Shown here: positions 8,832 to 13,869 of the stretch, one piece after another
How positions within the stretch are numbered: position 1 is the first letter of the stretch
Layout of the letters: each line of letters begins with the position of its first letter
Origin: Flavobacteriales bacterium CG18_big_fil_WC_8_21_14_2_50_32_9
Lineage (GTDB): Bacteria > Bacteroidota > Bacteroidia > Flavobacteriales_E > Vicingaceae
Assembly: GCA_002770955.1 (NCBI GenBank)
Contig: PCUH01000258.1
Span: 2,711-21,194, forward strand
DNA length: 18,484 nucleotides
Direction of reading: 5' to 3'
Translations under genes and position numbers: made by a program
Notes under the pieces: model-generated
The model's input: only the letters and a program-made list of their open reading frames with translations
What the model was told of the DNA's origin: nothing
Database searches by the model: none

Positions 8832-9018
8832 AATCTAAATTGTTTAGATAGAATCTCTATTTCTATTACAAAAAAAAAAAGGCATGTCTTTTGCATTACA
8901 TTTGAATATTAATCTGATTTCGTAACTTAGCCAAAATTTATTTCAAATTTATGAAATAAGCCATGAGCAAAAATGCTTACCAACAACAATGAGTAGTTCA
9001 CATGGCGATTCCATTAAC

Positions 9019-9042
9019 TTGTCCCGAGTATCGGGATGACAA
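9019..9042. repeat. Small palindrome (CCCGA-GTA-TCGGG), possibly an interspersed repeat remnant
   Basis: CCCGA (9023-9027) and TCGGG (9031-9035) form a short GC-rich hairpin, with TTGTC and GACAA as imperfect outer arms. The region is otherwise AT-rich. Similar TTGTCATCCCGA-type strings are scattered in many Bacteroidota genomes as far as I recall. It lies in the 232-base murA-tlpA gap, 22 nt before the tlpA start. The rest of that gap holds an 11-A homopolymer (8870-8880) and nothing else I can interpret. Confidence 0.4.
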
Positions 9043-9063
9043 ATAAAAAATAATAAAATACAC

Positions 9064-9594
9064 ATGAAAACATTCAAAAAATTTAAAGCATCAATTACAT
9101 TGGGGTTAATCATATTAATCACAGCAGGTTTTATTGTTAAACAAGAAACGGGATTAAACATAGGGCAAAAAGCACCAGATTTGGTTTTTAATAATCCTGA
9201 TGGCAAAGAGATAAAACTTTCTTCTTTAAAAGGAAAAGTAGTATTAATTGATTTTTGGGCTTCGTGGTGTGGTCCATGCAGAAGAGAAAATCCTGAAGTA
9301 GTAAAAGCATACAAAAAATTTAAAGCTGAAGAATTTAAAAACGGAAAAGGTTTTACCGTTTATAGTTATTCTTTAGACAAAAATATTGAAGCATGGAAAA
9401 CAGCCATCGAAAAAGATAAATTAGAGTGGGAATTCCATACAAGTGACCTAAAAGGATGGAGTGCTGAAGGAGCTCAAGTTTATGGCGTTAGGAGCATACC
9501 TATGAACTACTTAATTAATGGTGATGGCATTATCATAGCAAAAAATCTTAGAGGAGAAACTTTAGAAGATGCTTTAAAAAAATATTTAAAATAG
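9064..9594 (+). CDS. TlpA-like membrane-anchored thioredoxin-fold protein
   Basis: 176 residues. Residues 1-10 are basic, and 11-25 (ITLGLIILITAGFIV) form an uncleaved signal anchor or signal peptide, placing the rest in the periplasm. The thioredoxin/AhpC-TSA fold follows, starting at IGQKAPDLVF (33-42). The redox motif Trp68-Cys69-Gly70-Pro71-Cys72 sits in DFWASWCGPCRRENPEV, and the cis-proline is Pro146 (SIPMNYLI). The two active-site cysteines and the cis-Pro indicate thiol-disulfide exchange, probably as a reductase of TlpA/ResA type. The partner (cytochrome c maturation apoprotein or other) cannot be told because no cytochrome genes are adjacent. It is followed by a strong terminator, so it is probably monocistronic. 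ATG at 9064 is the only start that keeps the hydrophobic N-terminus. Confidence 0.9.
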   Translation: MKTFKKFKASITLGLIILITAGFIVKQETGLNIGQKAPDLVFNNPDGKEIKLSSLKGKVVLIDFWASWCGPCRRENPEVVKAYKKFKAEEFKNGKGFTVYSYSLDKNIEAWKTAIEKDKLEWEFHTSDLKGWSAEGAQVYGVRSIPMNYLINGDGIIIAKNLRGETLEDALKKYLK

Positions 9595-9620
9595 AAAATC
9601 ACATACTAAAAGTTGTGTGA

Positions 9621-9650
9621 AAAGGCAGAAGCTATCTTCTGCCTTTTTTT
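9621..9650 (+). terminator. Rho-independent terminator of the tlpA-like gene
   Basis: Stem AAAGGCAGAAG (9621-9631), loop CTAT, complementary arm 9636-9646, then a run of seven T ending at 9650. It starts 26 nt after the stop codon. The geometry is that of a textbook intrinsic terminator. Confidence 0.9.
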
Positions 9651-9713
9651 CGTAATAAAAATTACATCTTATAAAAAAATATGACAATATGACTATTAAT
9701 ATATAAATGGTAG

Positions 9714-9721
9714 TATTTTTG
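9714..9721 (+). promoter_or_regulatory. Putative -7 promoter box of grpE
   Basis: TATTTTTG matches TAnnTTTG exactly and ends 31 nt before the grpE ATG. No -33 element is clear. No CIRCE-like inverted repeat (HrcA operator) is visible in 9651-9752, so HrcA control is not supported here. Confidence 0.45.
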
Positions 9722-9752
9722 AAAACGCTTAAAAAAATTAAACTTAAAAACT

Positions 9753-10304
9753 ATGTCAACTAAAGAAGAAGAAAAAGAAGAAAAGATTGTTGAAAATGAA
9801 GCTCAACAACAACCCGAAGCAGAAGTAGCTGATAATGAAAAAGAAAACCTAACTGTTGAAGAAGAATTAGAAATAAAATTGAAAGAAGCTAATGACAAGT
9901 TCTTGCGTTTATATTCTGATTTTGAGAACTTTAGAAAAAGAACTCAAAAAGAAAAATTAGATTTATACAAAACCGCTGGAGAAGATATTATTTGTGCTTT
10001 ATTGCCCATTTTAGATGATTTTGAAAGAGCAAAAAAATCAATGGAAGATTCAACTGACGTTGATGCAGTAAAAGATGGAATTAAACTTATCCAAGAAAAA
10101 TTAATTTCAATATTAAAGCAAAAAGGATTAGAAGCTGCGAAATGTACTATTGGAGAACCTTTTAATATTGAATTTCACGAAGCAATAACACAAATACCAG
10201 CTCCATCAAAAAAAGAAGTAGGAAAAGTAATTGACGAAGTTGAAAAAGGATATTCACTAAACGGAAAGGTAATTAGATACACTAAAGTTGTTGTAGGGCA
10301 ATGA
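9753..10304 (+). CDS. grpE: Nucleotide exchange factor GrpE of the DnaK chaperone system
   Basis: 183 residues, cytoplasmic. GrpE drives ADP release from DnaK and resets the chaperone cycle. The N-terminal 40 residues are Glu/Lys-rich and probably disordered. A long coiled-coil helix follows (about 40-85, including FLRLYSDFENFRKRTQKEK), then a four-helix dimer region, and the C-terminal beta domain ends in the family signature EKGYSLNGKVIRYTKVVVG. GEPFNIEFHEAI matches the conserved DnaK-contact strand. dnaJ follows 129 bp downstream on the same strand; dnaK is not in the window. The first ATG gives a normal family length. Confidence 0.96.
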   Translation: MSTKEEEKEEKIVENEAQQQPEAEVADNEKENLTVEEELEIKLKEANDKFLRLYSDFENFRKRTQKEKLDLYKTAGEDIICALLPILDDFERAKKSMEDSTDVDAVKDGIKLIQEKLISILKQKGLEAAKCTIGEPFNIEFHEAITQIPAPSKKEVGKVIDEVEKGYSLNGKVIRYTKVVVGQ

Positions 10305-10307
10305 TAA

Positions 10308-10349
10308 ATGTGTGAATGAATTAATATGTGAATGTGTGAATTGATTAAT
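10308..10349. repeat. Two imperfect 18-bp direct repeats after grpE
   Basis: ATGTGTGAATGAATTAAT (10308-10325) and ATGTGTGAATTGATTAAT (10332-10349) agree at 16 of 18 positions. They lie a few bases after the grpE stop and before the heptamer tract upstream of dnaJ. Function unknown; they look like low-complexity intergenic expansion. Confidence 0.55.
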
Positions 10350-10375
10350 TTTTGAAAAACTTACTTTCTAGTTGC

Positions 10376-10424
10376 AATTAACCAATAACATTTAACCAAT
10401 AACAAATAACTATTAACGGTTAAC
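10376..10424 (+). repeat. Tandem 7-bp repeat tract (NAWTAAC, 7 units) upstream of dnaJ
   Basis: Seven contiguous heptamers read AATTAAC, CAATAAC, ATTTAAC, CAATAAC, AAATAAC, TATTAAC and GGTTAAC. All end in TAAC and five fit NAWTAAC strictly. The tract ends 9 bp before the dnaJ ATG, in the sense orientation. The same heptamer occurs upstream of smpB and the ZIP gene. Confidence 0.75.
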
Positions 10425-10433
10425 GAATTTAAA

Positions 10434-11555
10434 ATGAGCAAGAGAGATTATTACGAAGTATTAGGAGTTTCAAAAAACGCCTCAGAAGCAGAAATAAAAA
10501 AAGCTTACCGCCAAATGGCAATCAAGTATCATCCCGACAAAAACCCAGATGACAAAAGTGCTGAAGATAAATTTAAAGAAGCTGCTGAAGCCTATGAAGT
10601 ATTGAGTAATGCAGAAAAAAAGCAGCGTTACGACCGTTTTGGACATCAAGGAGTTGGAGGAGCTGCTGGAGGTGGATTTAGTGGTGGAGGAATGAATATG
10701 GATGATATTTTCTCACAATTTGGAGATATATTTGGAGGTGGAGGTGGGTTCAGTGGTTTTGGTGGCGGTCAAAGCCGAAGACAACGTGTTCATAGAGGAA
10801 GTAATTTAAGAGTTAGAGTAAAAATGACCTTAAAAGAAATTGCCAATGGAGTTGAAAAGAAAATTAAAGTTAATAAACTTGTTAATGCCGAAGGTGTTAC
10901 TTTCAAAACTTGTCCGCAATGTCAAGGTTCTGGGCAAGTTACCCGAATTGCAAATACCATTTTAGGTCAAATGCAAACATCTGCACCTTGTCCTTCTTGT
11001 GGTGGAGATGGAAAAATTATTGATAAAAAACCTGCCGATGCAAATCATGAAGGACTAGTAAGAAAAGAAGAGCTAATAACTATAGATATTCCTGCTGGTG
11101 TAGAAGATGGTATGCAACTATCTGTTTCTGGTAAAGGAAATGCTGGTCCTAAAGATGGAATTGCTGGTGATTTAATTGTGCTAATTGAAGAAATTCCTCA
11201 TGAAACCATTAAAAGAGATGGCGTAAATTTACTGTATGATTTATACCTCAACTTTTGTGATGCAGCATTGGGCGCTTCCTTAGAAATACCTACCATAGAT
11301 GGAAAAGTAAAAATAAAAATCGAACCTGGCACTCAAAGTGGAAAAGTACTTAGATTAAAAGGAAAAGGATTGCCCCAAATTCAAGGATATGGAAGAGGAG
11401 ATTTCCTCATTTACATCAATGTTTGGACGCCTCAACAACTCTCAAAAGAAGAAAAATCAGCAATAGAAAAATTAAAAAAATCTGAAAATTTTGTTCCGAA
11501 GCCAACAAGTAAAGACAAAGGTTTTTTTGATAGAATGAAAGATTATTTTAAATAA
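10434..11555 (+). CDS. dnaJ: Chaperone DnaJ (Hsp40) with a reduced zinc-binding region
   Basis: 373 residues, cytoplasmic co-chaperone that delivers substrates to DnaK and stimulates its ATPase. The J domain is at 4-70 with His33-Pro34-Asp35. A Gly/Phe-rich linker spans about 73-113 and includes the DIFSQFGDIFGG motif, and the C-terminal substrate-binding and dimer domains span about 122-350. Only two zinc motifs of CxxCxGxG type are present, Cys160/Cys163 and Cys186/Cys189, instead of the canonical four. One zinc site can therefore form. I recall the same two-motif form in flavobacterial DnaJ, so it is probably lineage-typical rather than damaged. It forms a unit with grpE. Its TAA stop is immediately followed by the smpB stop on the other strand, leaving no intergenic base. 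Confidence 0.95.
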   Translation: MSKRDYYEVLGVSKNASEAEIKKAYRQMAIKYHPDKNPDDKSAEDKFKEAAEAYEVLSNAEKKQRYDRFGHQGVGGAAGGGFSGGGMNMDDIFSQFGDIFGGGGGFSGFGGGQSRRQRVHRGSNLRVRVKMTLKEIANGVEKKIKVNKLVNAEGVTFKTCPQCQGSGQVTRIANTILGQMQTSAPCPSCGGDGKIIDKKPADANHEGLVRKEELITIDIPAGVEDGMQLSVSGKGNAGPKDGIAGDLIVLIEEIPHETIKRDGVNLLYDLYLNFCDAALGASLEIPTIDGKVKIKIEPGTQSGKVLRLKGKGLPQIQGYGRGDFLIYINVWTPQQLSKEEKSAIEKLKKSENFVPKPTSKDKGFFDRMKDYFK

Positions 11556-12005
11556 TCAGAATTTCTTAGCCCTATCCATTTCTCGTTTGGTATCTTTCGC
11601 TTTTAAATCCTCACGTTTATCATGGAGTTTTTTACCTTTTGCAAGAGCAATATCAAGTTTGGCAAAACCTTTTTTATTGATAAACAAACTAAGTGGAATA
11701 ATGGTTAACCCAACATCTTTTTTTTTGCGTTGAAGTTTGTCTATTTCATTCCGATTGAGTAATAATTTTCGGGTTCTTTTGGGCTCGTGATTGTTATAAG
11801 TTCCTTGCTCATACTCTGCTATATACATATTTTTTATAAACAACTCTCCATTACTCAAGAAACAAAATCCATCAGTTATATTGACTTTACCAGCTCGCAC
11901 AGATTTAATTTCCGTACCAGTCAACTGGATACCCGCAGTGAATTTTTCCAGAAACTCATACTCAAAACTTGCTCGTCTGTTTTTTATGTTGATGTTGCTA
12001 GCCAC
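11556..12005 (-). CDS. smpB: SsrA-binding protein SmpB
   Basis: 149 residues, normal length. SmpB binds tmRNA and brings it to stalled ribosomes for trans-translation. The family core is clear: NINIKNRRASFEYEFLEKF, the GIQLTGTEIKSVR segment, FIKNMYIAEYEQGTY and KRTRKLLLNRNEI. The basic tail KKLHDKREDLKAKDTKREMDRAKKF ordinarily folds in the ribosomal decoding centre. The start is GTG at 12005-12003; no upstream in-frame ATG exists, and MASNINIKNRR aligns with the usual N-terminus. An exact -7 box lies only 4 nt upstream, so the mRNA may be nearly leaderless. It converges on dnaJ with zero spacing. Confidence 0.96.
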   Translation of the reverse strand: MASNINIKNRRASFEYEFLEKFTAGIQLTGTEIKSVRAGKVNITDGFCFLSNGELFIKNMYIAEYEQGTYNNHEPKRTRKLLLNRNEIDKLQRKKKDVGLTIIPLSLFINKKGFAKLDIALAKGKKLHDKREDLKAKDTKREMDRAKKF

Positions 12006-12009
12006 GCTT

Positions 12010-12017
12010 CAAAATTA
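12010..12017 (-). promoter_or_regulatory. Putative -7 promoter box of smpB
   Basis: On the minus strand TAATTTTG matches TAnnTTTG exactly. It ends 4 nt upstream of the GTG start, so transcription would begin at or next to the start codon. The 7-bp tandem array begins 5 bp upstream of this box, so the -33 position falls inside the array, which contains no TTG on this strand. Confidence 0.4.
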
Positions 12018-12022
12018 GAAAA

Positions 12023-12106
12023 GTTATTTGTTATTCGTTATTTGTTATTCGTTATTTGTTATTCGTTATTTGTTATTCGTTATTTGTTATTTGTTATTCG
12101 TTATTT
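12023..12106. repeat. Heptanucleotide tandem array, 12 units of GTTATTY
   Basis: Twelve perfect contiguous 7-bp units cover 84 bp. Six are preserved identically and only the seventh base varies, in the order T,C,T,C,T,C,T,C,T,T,C,T, so most of the array is a 14-bp higher-order unit with one slip at units 9-10. On the smpB sense strand the units read AAATAAC/GAATAAC. The array lies 17 bp upstream of the smpB start and 54 bp after the ZIP stop. Confidence 0.95.
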
Positions 12107-12112
12107 GTAACC

Positions 12113-12150
12113 TTCTGTATTCCGTCTCCTGTCTTCCGACTTCCGTCTTC
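12113..12150. repeat. Second, degenerate 7-bp repeat tract (TTCYGTC)
   Basis: Beginning at 12113 the heptamers TTCTGTA, TTCCGTC, TCCTGTC, TTCCGAC and TTCCGTC follow one another, then TTC. Period is 7 bp as in the adjacent array but the sequence is unrelated and richer in GC. It fills most of the space between the GTTATTY array and the ZIP stop codon. Confidence 0.6.
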
Positions 12151-12160
12151 AAACCTCCAA

Positions 12161-12982
12161 CTAACTCAACCCCACATCCAAGGTCATCATCACAATAAAA
12201 CCACCAATAAAACCAAGTGTGGCAATATCAGTATATTTATCTCTTTGCGTTTCTGGAATTACTTCTTCTACCACTACATAAATCATAGCTCCAGCTGCAA
12301 AAGCCAACGCATAAGGTAATATCGGTTGAAAAGTAATTACTGCCCAAGCACCTAATACAGCTGCAAATGGCTCTACTATTGCCGATAATTGCCCATAATT
12401 AAAACTTTTCCATCGAGATAATCCTTGCCTTCTCAGTGGCATAGCCACCGCAATTCCTTCTGGAAAATTTTGTATTCCTATACCTATTGCTAACGCAATT
12501 GCTCCTCCAAGTGTAGCTCCTTCAAATCCCATAGCAGCACCTCCAAACAACACACCTATTGCTAATCCTTCTGGAATATTATGTAAGGTAATAGCCAACA
12601 CCAATAAAATAGATCGGTGCCATTCTGTTTTAACACCCTCTTTTTCACCTTCTTTGAAATTGATATGTAAATGTGGTAACACTTTATCCAAACCAAACAA
12701 AAACATTGCTCCTCCTAAAAATCCTAAAGCAGCAGGAACAACCTTTATAAAACCATCACCTCCACTCATATCAATTGCAGGACTTAACAGCGACCAAAAG
12801 CTAGCTGCAACCATCACCCCTCCTGTAAAACCCAACATTCCATCAAAAAAAGCACGGTTCATTGTTTTAAAAACAAATACAAATGCTGCTCCCAAAGCAG
12901 TTACACCCCATGTAAACAGTGTCGCAACCAAAGCCTGCTGAACTGGACTAATCGATTTAAAAAAAACTTCTATTTCTTCCAT
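12161..12982 (-). CDS. ZIP family divalent metal transporter (GufA/ZupT-like)
   Basis: 273 residues, inner membrane, about eight hydrophobic segments. ZIP proteins import divalent metals such as Zn, Mn or Fe into the cytoplasm. The signature helices are intact: His134-Asn135-Ile-Pro-Glu138-Gly (TM4) and Gln171-Asn172-Phe-Pro-Glu175-Gly (TM5), the binuclear metal site of the family. Between TM3 and TM4 there is a short hydrophilic loop with HLHINFKEGEKEG, whose histidines may capture metal. A third charged pair (VVVEEVIPE, about 236-244) is in the next-to-last helix. It lies downstream of a DtxR/MntR-type regulator on the same strand (122-bp gap) and is probably regulated with it. Metal identity cannot be read from sequence; Mn is favoured only by the regulator. 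The heptamer tract runs directly into its ATG. Confidence 0.92.
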   Translation of the reverse strand: MEEIEVFFKSISPVQQALVATLFTWGVTALGAAFVFVFKTMNRAFFDGMLGFTGGVMVAASFWSLLSPAIDMSGGDGFIKVVPAALGFLGGAMFLFGLDKVLPHLHINFKEGEKEGVKTEWHRSILLVLAITLHNIPEGLAIGVLFGGAAMGFEGATLGGAIALAIGIGIQNFPEGIAVAMPLRRQGLSRWKSFNYGQLSAIVEPFAAVLGAWAVITFQPILPYALAFAAGAMIYVVVEEVIPETQRDKYTDIATLGFIGGFIVMMTLDVGLS

Positions 12983-13009
12983 TTATTAGTTATTCGTTAA
13001 TTGTTATTA
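12982..13009 (-). repeat. Heptamer tract (4 units) abutting the ZIP start codon
   Basis: TTTATTA, GTTATTC, GTTAATT and GTTATTA follow each other; on the ZIP sense strand they read NAWTAAC and end at the first base of the ATG, where the last unit is degenerate (TAATAAA). The far end touches the palindromic repeat that begins at 13010. Confidence 0.65.
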
Positions 13010-13060
13010 GCCCCCCACCCAACCTCCCCGAAAGGGGAGGAGTTTCCAACACACAAAGCC
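13010..13060. repeat. Palindromic interspersed repeat, copy 1
   Basis: GCCCCCC is followed by a hairpin CCTCCCC-GAAA-GGGGAGG (13023-13040) and then CAACACACAAAGCC (13047-13060). The block is GC-rich in an AT-rich region. Copy 2 at 16131-16200 has the same order: AGCCCCC, CCTCCC arm, GGAGGA arm, CAACGCACAAAGCC. No U-tract follows on either strand, so it is not a normal terminator. It lies between the regulator stop and the ZIP start. Confidence 0.75.
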
Positions 13061-13104
13061 CTGATTAATCATTATTTATTTCTTTATTCATTAACTTCTA
13101 TCTT

Positions 13105-13761
13105 TTAATTTTTTTTAACTATTAAATTTTTACTTGCCTGATTGGAAATAATTACATGCTTATTATTAACCAAAATTTGCATCGTTGCATCAAATTCAAC
13201 TATATCTTTTATTATTATTTCTGCCCCCAGCACTAAATGTTGTTGCTCCAAATAATTCAAATAACTTTTAGAATGTTCTTTAACGCCAACCACTACCGCT
13301 TTTTCTCCTATTTTTAAATCGGACAATGTAATATCTTTATGTTGAACAATATATCCATCCTTATCGGGAATAGGATCTCCATGCGGATCAAACTTAGGAA
13401 AATCTAAAAATTCATCTAAGCGTTCTGTTAATTTATGGGTATTAATATGCTCTAATTCTTCAGCCAAATCGTGTACTTCATCCCACTTAAAATTTAATTT
13501 TTCTACTAAAAAAACTTCCCATAACCTATGATTTCTAATAATAGAAACAGCTACATCCCTACCTTTTTTAGTTAAGTTTACTCCTTGATACTTCTGATAA
13601 CTAACTAACTTTTTATCTGCCAACTTTTTGATCATATCGGTTACAGAAGAAGGTTTTGTTGCTAATTTATAGGCAATAGCATTGGTAGAAACTCCTTGAA
13701 CTCCGTTTAAACTCAATTTATAAATGGCTTTCAAATAATTCTCTTCAGTAAATGAATTCAT
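13105..13761 (-). CDS. DtxR/MntR-family metal-dependent transcriptional regulator
   Basis: 218 residues. An N-terminal winged helix (about 1-70, with VSTNAIAYKLATKPSSVTDM as the HTH) precedes the metal-binding dimerisation domain (71-140). A FeoA/SH3-like domain (about 143-218) completes the long IdeR/DtxR layout. By alignment with DtxR the ancillary-site ligands His78, Glu82 and His97 are present, and the primary site has Glu101, Glu104 and His105. Glu101 replaces DtxR Cys102, as in manganese-sensing MntR, but the first-helix ligand position is Asn8 (Asp in MntR, Met in DtxR). When metal-loaded such proteins repress uptake genes. The neighbours, a ZIP transporter and a divergent TonB receptor with a palindrome between, are the obvious targets. 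Mn or Fe sensing is inferred, not shown. Confidence 0.92.
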   Translation of the reverse strand: MNSFTEENYLKAIYKLSLNGVQGVSTNAIAYKLATKPSSVTDMIKKLADKKLVSYQKYQGVNLTKKGRDVAVSIIRNHRLWEVFLVEKLNFKWDEVHDLAEELEHINTHKLTERLDEFLDFPKFDPHGDPIPDKDGYIVQHKDITLSDLKIGEKAVVVGVKEHSKSYLNYLEQQHLVLGAEIIIKDIVEFDATMQILVNNKHVIISNQASKNLIVKKN

Positions 13762-13776
13762 CTTTGCATTTTTTTA

Positions 13777-13784
13777 CAAATGTA
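13777..13784 (-). promoter_or_regulatory. Putative -7 promoter box of the DtxR/MntR-family gene
   Basis: On the minus strand TACATTTG matches TAnnTTTG exactly and ends 15 nt before the ATG, predicting a very short leader. The palindrome at 13817-13832 lies about 33-48 bp upstream of it, close enough for autoregulation. Confidence 0.45.
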
Positions 13785-13816
13785 TAAAATATTTATTACA
13801 TATATAAAATTATATT

Positions 13817-13832
13817 TTTAGACTAGTCTAAA
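13817..13832. promoter_or_regulatory. Perfect 16-bp palindrome, candidate operator for the DtxR/MntR-family regulator
   Basis: TTTAGACTAGTCTAAA is fully self-complementary. It lies between the divergent regulator and TonB-receptor genes. Relative to the receptor's -7 box (13843-13850) it covers the -33 to spacer region, so a bound repressor would block RNA polymerase. The outer TTTAG/CTAAA arms resemble DtxR/IdeR-type iron boxes (TTAGG...CCTAA) in shape, though not exactly. Control by the adjacent regulator is inferred from position and family. Confidence 0.6.
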
Positions 13833-13842
13833 TTTTATTTTA

Positions 13843-13850
13843 TATATTTG
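13843..13850 (+). promoter_or_regulatory. Putative -7 promoter box of the TonB-dependent receptor gene
   Basis: TATATTTG matches TAnnTTTG exactly, followed by C as in many Bacteroidota promoters, and ends 19 nt before the ATG. The candidate operator lies immediately upstream. Confidence 0.55.
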
Positions 13851-13869
13851 CAAAATAATTATTTATGTA

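Noticed and set aside
8897..8904. TACATTTG as the tlpA promoter
   Set aside because: It fits the -7 consensus, but the region 19-21 bp upstream is a run of A with no TTG and the start codon is about 160 bp away; in AT-rich DNA this is weak.
12023..12106. CRISPR-like array
   Set aside because: The units are 7 bp and contiguous with no spacers, and no cas genes are present.
11787..12319. Two plus-strand open frames with LFVIRYLLFVI-type repeats
   Set aside because: They are translations of the GTTATTY heptamer array and of the antisense strands of smpB and the ZIP gene; the repeat itself explains the apparent hydrophobic peptide.
12654..12941. Plus-strand 95-residue open frame within the ZIP gene
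   Set aside because: It is antisense to a clear ZIP transporter with intact HNxPEG motifs and has no supporting signal.
13010..13044. GC-rich hairpin of palindromic repeat copy 1 as a terminator for the regulator gene
   Set aside because: No T-tract follows on either strand, and its resemblance to copy 2 is better explained by an interspersed repeat.
13780..13801. A 22-bp imperfect AT-rich palindrome (18 of 22 matching) as a second operator
   Set aside because: Its bases are nearly all A or T, where such symmetry arises by chance, and it overlaps the -7 box of the regulator; kept below the reporting threshold.
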